NCBI RefSeq assembly: GCF_040717535.1
Contig: NZ_JBFEFI010000005.1
Coordinates: 1 to 64,000, forward strand
Source of the DNA: Thalassoglobus sp. JC818
GTDB lineage: Bacteria; Planctomycetota; Planctomycetia; Planctomycetales; Planctomycetaceae
Direction of reading: 5' to 3'
DNA length: 64,000 nt
Shown: positions 61,101 through 64,000 of the stretch, in pieces
How positions within the stretch are numbered: position 1 is the stretch's first letter
Layout of the letters: each line of letters begins with the position of its first letter
Program-made: the position numbers and the translations under genes
The notes under the pieces: generated by a model
Database searches by the model: none
What the model saw: the letters and a program-made list of their open reading frames with translations, nothing else
Told to the model about the DNA's origin: nothing

Positions 61101-62404
61101 AATGCAAGGCTGCCGCCGGTTGAGTTGACGAGAAACGGATTCTGAAGGTCCCCAACAAACAAATCGCCATCCGAGTGAAGTCCAATCGTCCCATTATTAG
61201 TGGTGACACCGAGCACCGAAGACTCGTCGGAGTAGGAGACTTCGCCGACAGTCAATGTTTCCGTACTGTGAAAATTGATTACTCCTTCACTCGACAAATT
61301 GTTCGCTGCAAATGTACTGACGACGTTGTCAGCACAGAGATCAACGTCGAATGTCCCAGCATCATCAATCTGCTCAACAGCAAGCCCACTTGCAGTAATC
61401 ACTCCCATGTCATTCTGGGTAATGTTCCCACGACTGATTAATGCAACAGTGGAACCAGTCACTTCTCCTTCAAGCGAGATATCTCGACCGGCATCTAGGC
61501 GAATTTCGTTCTGTGGAATGTCCATCGCATCGACGGCTTCTACGGTGCCTGTCACTCGGATTCCACGATTCGACTGAATGGTGATGTCACCATCTCCATC
61601 GGTAGCACCGTCGTCACCATTGTCGATGTCAGTCTGAATCCCGGTCAGTTCAATGCCCGGGCTATCCGGAGCTCCAAGGTCCGTGTCAGTGATGTCCACA
61701 AGGTCCGTGTCAGTGATGTCCACATGGGCGCGCGTCATCGCTGAAAATCGACCGAGATCAATTTTTCCCGAGTCACTGCCACTAAATTCAACGCTCTCAG
61801 CATTGGCGACATCGAGTTCAGTAATTCTGGTTTCGCCTTTATTTGTGATATTCCCAACGTCGGTCACCGTGACATTTTCAATCCCTTCGCTTGAAGTCAG
61901 AATGAGCGTGTCACCGTCTCGGTCGTTTCCGGAGTCGTTCCCACCGAAAACAACTTTGACATTGCCACCACCGTTTGTGTCGTTGATGGAAAGGTGCGTG
62001 AATGCATCCGCAGCGACAGCCAGAATTCGGTTGCTCGGATCATCTGAGCTCGGATCATCTGAGCTCGGATCATCCGAGCTCGGATCATCCGAGAGAATTT
62101 CAAAATGTTTATCATCGAGACCGCCGAGATGATTCCATGTCTCTCCATCGAGGTTGAAGAAGTAGACGTTCGTCCCCATTGCATCGGGATCGAGGTCGGC
62201 AGTCCCTTGAGTGATCTGCAGTTGAGAGACATCTCCCCCGAAATTCGAGAGGATGAGCTCCGTGCCTCCGATGAGCGTGAACTCTGCATTCAGAAGTCGG
62301 CGATCTTCCAGCTTCTTCAGCCCAAGTTTCTTCCGGGTCTGGGCTGCGGGTGTTTTTGTCCCAAAGCAGGACCGCACGAGTTTTGTGAACCAGTTGTCTG
62401 ACAT
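55112..62404 (-). CDS. giant repeat protein with LEDRRLL (LEPR-XLL-type) N-terminus
   Basis: 2430 residues. The N-terminus has KKLEDRRLLNAEF (residues 30-42), the planctomycete LEPR-XLL-like motif thought to mark exported proteins that lack a normal signal peptide. A short SDDPS tandem follows near residue 110. The bulk is made of repeated modules, each with an NxLGVRQ-type motif then a pattern like V-x-FAA-x-N-x-S-x2-G-x-I-x-F; I count eleven recurrences (for instance TYLGVRQ, GALGVRQ, NELGVRQ, NQLGVRQ). Such Val/Gly/Asn/Thr-rich repeats suggest a beta-helix or adhesin-like stack. The C-terminal 400 residues differ (Pro/Glu-rich, then FFELRREGVDEP..). Probably a surface or matrix protein; export by the nearby HlyD/TolC set is inferred from proximity. 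Divergent from the lipoprotein gene at 62874. Confidence 0.85.
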   Translation of the reverse strand: MSDNWFTKLVRSCFGTKTPAAQTRKKLGLKKLEDRRLLNAEFTLIGGTELILSNFGGDVSQLQITQGTADLDPDAMGTNVYFFNLDGETWNHLGGLDDKHFEILSDDPSSDDPSSDDPSSDDPSNRILAVAADAFTHLSINDTNGGGNVKVVFGGNDSGNDRDGDTLILTSSEGIENVTVTDVGNITNKGETRITELDVANAESVEFSGSDSGKIDLGRFSAMTRAHVDITDTDLVDITDTDLGAPDSPGIELTGIQTDIDNGDDGATDGDGDITIQSNRGIRVTGTVEAVDAMDIPQNEIRLDAGRDISLEGEVTGSTVALISRGNITQNDMGVITASGLAVEQIDDAGTFDVDLCADNVVSTFAANNLSSEGVINFHSTETLTVGEVSYSDESSVLGVTTNNGTIGLHSDGDLFVGDLQNPFLVNSTGGSLAFIAGGTFAIPDDITLAMNRELYIEVGENLNVDHRLEAGTVRLVAHGAITQSEMITATYLGVRQEATDPGTDITLIGDNSVSNFAAFNASSLGMVTFKSIQDLTISTVMTGVGKFSEFEMTTGIQTTNGDVTILVDNGEYATLAIGSPIVAGSGVVRLTANGEISQSETGIISAGALGVRQIHDGTEDVQIQLCEDNLVSVFAAENMSSGGQVTFHSISNLTVGEVTEKVVTSGEPSVDFQTVNGVISESGSIVIASAGDLIVVDQDDTFLVNSNGGSLAFIAGGMFAIPDDIMLAMDRELYIEVGGDLNVDHHLEAGTVRLVAHGAITQSELITATYLGVLQEATDPGTDITLMGDNSVSNFAAFNASSEGVVNFKSINGLTISTVTTGVGKFSEFGEISGVTSHAGDIVVASETYLESNSVVDSNNGDILLHGNSSVFLGARVESNSGTVRLLANGFIGQSDSGIVVGEALGVRLEGDDSRNDLTLFAANRVNQFAAFNASDGGMITYNNATALTIATVSAGTGKAAAFASTTGVQTTSIDESTNDITIRVTGQNAMGDSLLVNQVISVGDSDDLADVRLEANGSIRQNSIGVITANELGVRQVNTGDDFVIFLCEENVVDLFAAENSSNSSFAGADPEAFISFRSVEDLMTGTVEGKEFIRGEEPFYRFESLTGITTDANDMTNGGKIELQSDQDLVFPDLSLINSHGGSLAFIAGNTFDLNTSINIPNSDLYINVGTGFKIEHALTADTIRIVADGAISQSETGILTANTLGVRQESAVVDDVDVLLTLSTNAVSEFAAFNASVGGEIAFNTSESLTVVTVGPGAQKFGTFLETDGVLTTGNSQNLGNNITLQASDGDAFSVENMTIDAQVNSGLADTRLIAHGDILQDSGVITANQLGVRQQLTFSGDEGSTYNIELVGNNEVDEFAAYNAYEDGMISFRSTRDLMIESVGAWTVVSECNDDTINFADTQGVTSTAGLFGANDITLASEASLSIEREISVGNEFDEADVRLIARGSITQTASGVITANQLGVQQIDDVTDVNIELCEDNVVDVFSAVNQSTGGFIGFHSTTDLTIGSITAKQLSTLTPTLNFNQGDGVRSIEGDIEVTTSPGRTLTVESVVRSDNGDVYLRSNGSLELSDQIVAGSGTVRLLANGVISQSSAGTIVAQELGVRQVASDSETHIELGFDNAVDEFTAWNASDGGTIVFRNDIDLEIGDVAAGTGRKSSDFETTVGVTSTLLSGAQASRYDIVDGILEVNDTINGDVLIDVSGSLVINESIHAGIGGSSDGTADIRLTTTGGISQTGNGILIANELGVHQRSGSSNLDIELTLENRVDEISMENESSEGAIRFTNFNDGTLGNTADQLNVNFVRALETEQNAQFSRVNGIRANGGKIVIQAGGNLHVVGFTNPVLENPFRRDIISSQSADGETIILRAADGNISLGANVSISTDGDYTAGSSVEMTDDSILIEADSNNDSVDSVLDGSFIVSEGVVIRTDGGVATTFGPRPHADNAAFFNGLIREFNFEKLSKQNFFLASFSLMIGAGDPDGPEGPLVAEENLRISIRWNDPQTDDIGNLDESANRLNNDRNSQDFLNYVTSDADADPQTTPTENEFIRVPLGGEIYEFGHIYSQFDANSFLLVDNTDQVPAEFTVSHHESIVVNGRSLQQNDSGVIDVGELPELPDQVDPRENLGNITRTGDDVNFNPDRFQNGRIIFQIPVPARVFEPAEPDPPPTPMAPQPTFEPVEVEEVLPASPLIPSYPSRTSISTQSFDFFELRREGVDEPIIDFISEDQGDSLLDPVQLREFIGEKGIGDEVGYELWLITSKQKNGEPIRIERIILKFDIIDEEPIPAVDALESEFPELRLAPVDSEGNAIEEQPVEPEAQGEVIEESEQSGISPDDQQELSIENDEIVRADVGFEATSRTTSTRATDDSDGKSGSAFSPLASSVTATLVVTAANRRASAESTISGADRASSNRLLNRFFSKRHQS
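59930..61177 (-). repeat. duplicated 837-bp module inside the giant repeat protein
   Basis: About 410 bp beginning near 59930 recurs with high identity beginning near 60767, offset 837 bp (279 codons). Many third positions are shared, for example in the blocks starting at 60003 and 60840. The copies encode the TYLGVxQ modules and differ by scattered substitutions only. Confidence 0.8.
61677..61724 (-). repeat. 24-bp perfect tandem duplication (VDITDTDL)
   Basis: Two identical 24-bp units at 61677-61700 and 61701-61724 encode a duplicated eight-residue segment of the giant protein. Identity at every base points to a recent slippage event. Confidence 0.9.
62033..62092 (-). repeat. 15-bp tandem repeat, four copies (SDDPS)
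   Basis: Four 15-bp units run from 62033 to 62092; copies 1-2 and 3-4 are identical pairs differing by one base (gctcggatcatctga and gctcggatcatccga). Each encodes Ser-Asp-Asp-Pro-Ser in the giant protein near residues 105-124. Confidence 0.9.
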
Positions 62405-62873
62405 GAATGACTGCCCTTGGGTCCGTGATCGCTGTTCGAGAGACTCTAGATCGTTGTGAACCGTTCAATTCTGTCTGGCGTTTAGATTGTTCTTCTCAGA
62501 AACCCATTGTCTCAGAACCGTACACCAGATTCTGCCTTCATTTTCAATTTTGATCAACTCTCACCTGTAACATCCAGAGCTCGAACTGAACGTTGACGGC
62601 AACGGTGACTCCCTGATTGGAAATCAAGTCTATTGACGTAATCGACACATCTCTTACCGGACAAAAGGTTTCAACCAATCTTTGACGGAATTTACAATTA
62701 GACAAACTAGGACATTTAAGAGGGAATTGCACGTATCTTTTTCGAAAGACAGATCGGAATGGGGAGTTTTACCGGTCGGACCGCTCGAGGTGACCGATTT
62801 GACGATTATGGGGAGTTACAAATCTCTTCAGTCTCTCCACTTTCAACGGGTCACGTCCAGAACGGAGTCTGAA
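62405..62873. other. divergent intergenic region giant protein / lipoprotein
   Basis: About 470 bp, AT-richer than its surroundings, with no credible gene. A 10-bp direct repeat ATGGGGAGTT occurs near 62759 and 62809. It must contain the promoters of both divergent genes, but I could not assign a specific one. Confidence 0.35.
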
Positions 62874-64000
62874 ATGGACATTGTCAATCGGAATCAATTT
62901 CTATCATTCTCCACTATCATGGCGCTCACGCTGGGGCTCACAAGTTGCGGTCATGCTGAATGGACTGCATTCAATCCTGATAAGGGTCGGAAAGAAACTC
63001 AGTCCTCGGATCAGGAAACTCCGACGAAGGGCCAACACCAGCAAATCGATGGGCCGGAGATTCGTCCATCAAATTCGCACGCAGAATGGACGTCGACCGC
63101 TCCAGATCGCACTGGCAATATCGAAGCCAAGATCTCAATAAGCTCCGCGAGCAGCAAAGCAGCAGATCTCCCGACCATTCGTTCGAACACCGAGCGATTC
63201 TCAACGCCGCCGGTCGAATGGGAACCTGTGCAAGTCAAGGTTCAATCCGACGAAGAAGAAATCAACGAAGACGTGGATCGTCTGTTGCGACAGAGTGACG
63301 ACTGGTATCCGACTCTTCAGCGCGGCAACGTTCTGAGCAATTCGTCGAACGACTCCCCTCAAACAGAGAGTTTTCTCTCTGAGCTCAAAGGGTTGATTCA
63401 TGAAGACCCCATCCAGGCCTCGCCGCAGCCTATCGAGTTGAGCCGACATCTCATCGACTCAAAAATTCAGCCTGTTGCCTCTCCTGTTCAGATGAAGAGT
63501 TCGCTGATCTTTCTCGATGAACTCAACGAACTGGTTGAAGATGGAAGCATTCAGGAAGAAACCGGCGTAGTCGTCCCGAGCAAGGCCGAACTCAAAGCTC
63601 AGCCCATGAAACTCCCGTCCGAAGCGATCGAAACTCCATCTGCAATCGAACCGGAGATTCTCATCAACGAGTCTGCAGCTTCTCCGATTCCTGCAGCAAC
63701 GGTCGAGGTAAAGGAAACGGTCGAAGTCGTCGCGCAGGTGTACAATCCTCCCGCCGTCCCACCGACTCCAGAAGACAATCAGGGACTTCCAACTCTTGAG
63801 GAAGAAGAGGCTCGCTATAAGTTTTCGAATCTCTTCGCACCGGTCACCAACATCGATCTTGAGGGGCCCAGCACAGAACCACCGAGAGACATCGCTGATT
63901 TCACAACACCTCAAAGCAACCCGGAATCGCGACTCAAAACCGAAGCGTATCTCGCATCAGCCACACATCCACTTTCGCCAGCCTATTTCGTGGGGCCAAC
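62874..64000 (+). CDS. predicted lipoprotein, C-terminus beyond window
   Basis: Open from ATG 62874 to the right edge, at least 375 residues. The start carries a lipoprotein signal (FSTIMALTLGLTSCG, lipobox cysteine about residue 25). The mature part is hydrophilic, rich in Pro, Glu, Ser and Gln, with no domain I recognise; it looks largely disordered (for example STAPDRTGN and PAVPPTPEDNQG). A possible envelope-anchored partner of the giant repeat protein, based only on the divergent arrangement. Confidence 0.7.
   Translation, partial: MDIVNRNQFLSFSTIMALTLGLTSCGHAEWTAFNPDKGRKETQSSDQETPTKGQHQQIDGPEIRPSNSHAEWTSTAPDRTGNIEAKISISSASSKAADLPTIRSNTERFSTPPVEWEPVQVKVQSDEEEINEDVDRLLRQSDDWYPTLQRGNVLSNSSNDSPQTESFLSELKGLIHEDPIQASPQPIELSRHLIDSKIQPVASPVQMKSSLIFLDELNELVEDGSIQEETGVVVPSKAELKAQPMKLPSEAIETPSAIEPEILINESAASPIPAATVEVKETVEVVAQVYNPPAVPPTPEDNQGLPTLEEEEARYKFSNLFAPVTNIDLEGPSTEPPRDIADFTTPQSNPESRLKTEAYLASATHPLSPAYFVGP

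Noticed and set aside
62033-62092. CRISPR-like array
   Set aside because: Units are contiguous 15-mers without spacers, in frame with the giant protein; no cas genes in the window.

Overview
The window looks like chromosomal DNA of a planctomycete, probably order Planctomycetales; genus not determinable from sequence alone. The reasons are a protein beginning with a KLEDRRLLNA motif (the planctomycete LEPR-XLL type N-terminus), a 2004-residue Hanks-type kinase fused to WD40 repeats with a DWG motif, a secreted sulfatase, a DUF4175-like membrane protein, very large beta-rich envelope proteins, and scattered housekeeping genes (thiL, lepA, pabA/trpG, zwf, cinA) that are not in classical operons. 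The two edge genes (about 1-3105 and 62874-64000) are cut by the window.

Layout. 1-3105 (minus): C-terminally cut DUF4175-like protein. 3453-4247: inositol-monophosphatase family enzyme. 4526-13811: two overlapping genes for giant envelope proteins built from three signal/beta/TM units, two of them fused in one chain. 14402-15829: ammonium transporter behind a good sigma-54 promoter and ended by a strong hairpin. 16049-18209 (minus): thiL and an archaeal-type zinc glucose dehydrogenase. 18489-21083: lepA and a glutamine amidotransferase. 21129-25595 (minus): zwf, a PLP decarboxylase and a cinA-like gene, the last two almost abutting. 25769-28266: a lipoprotein and a sulfatase. 28267-32205: a gene-poor accessory stretch with a small putative DNA-binding protein, three small proteins, tRNA-Ser(GGA) and a terminator with no ORF in front of it.

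32206-40692 is the most unusual part: a partial type VI secretion (T6SS) locus with PAAR, Hcp, VgrG, an FHA protein, TssK and TssL. At its left end lies a 277-residue protein that carries, in order, the lysine pair, the DxD pair and the VQHG histidine block of the ExoY/CyaA/edema-factor (class II) nucleotidyl cyclases. I read it as a candidate cyclase effector of this T6SS. Sheath, baseplate wedge, TssM and ClpV genes are not in the window.

40712-64000 looks like a type I-like export and surface-protein neighbourhood: a TolC-type lipoprotein (minus), then on the plus strand a GAF/HlyD fusion, a HlyD adaptor and a PqqD-like/M50 protease/HlyD fusion; then on the minus strand the kinase-WD40 protein and a 2430-residue repeat protein with the LEDRRLL N-terminus (a plausible cargo), and finally a divergent lipoprotein gene running off the right edge. 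The link between exporter and cargo is inferred from proximity only.
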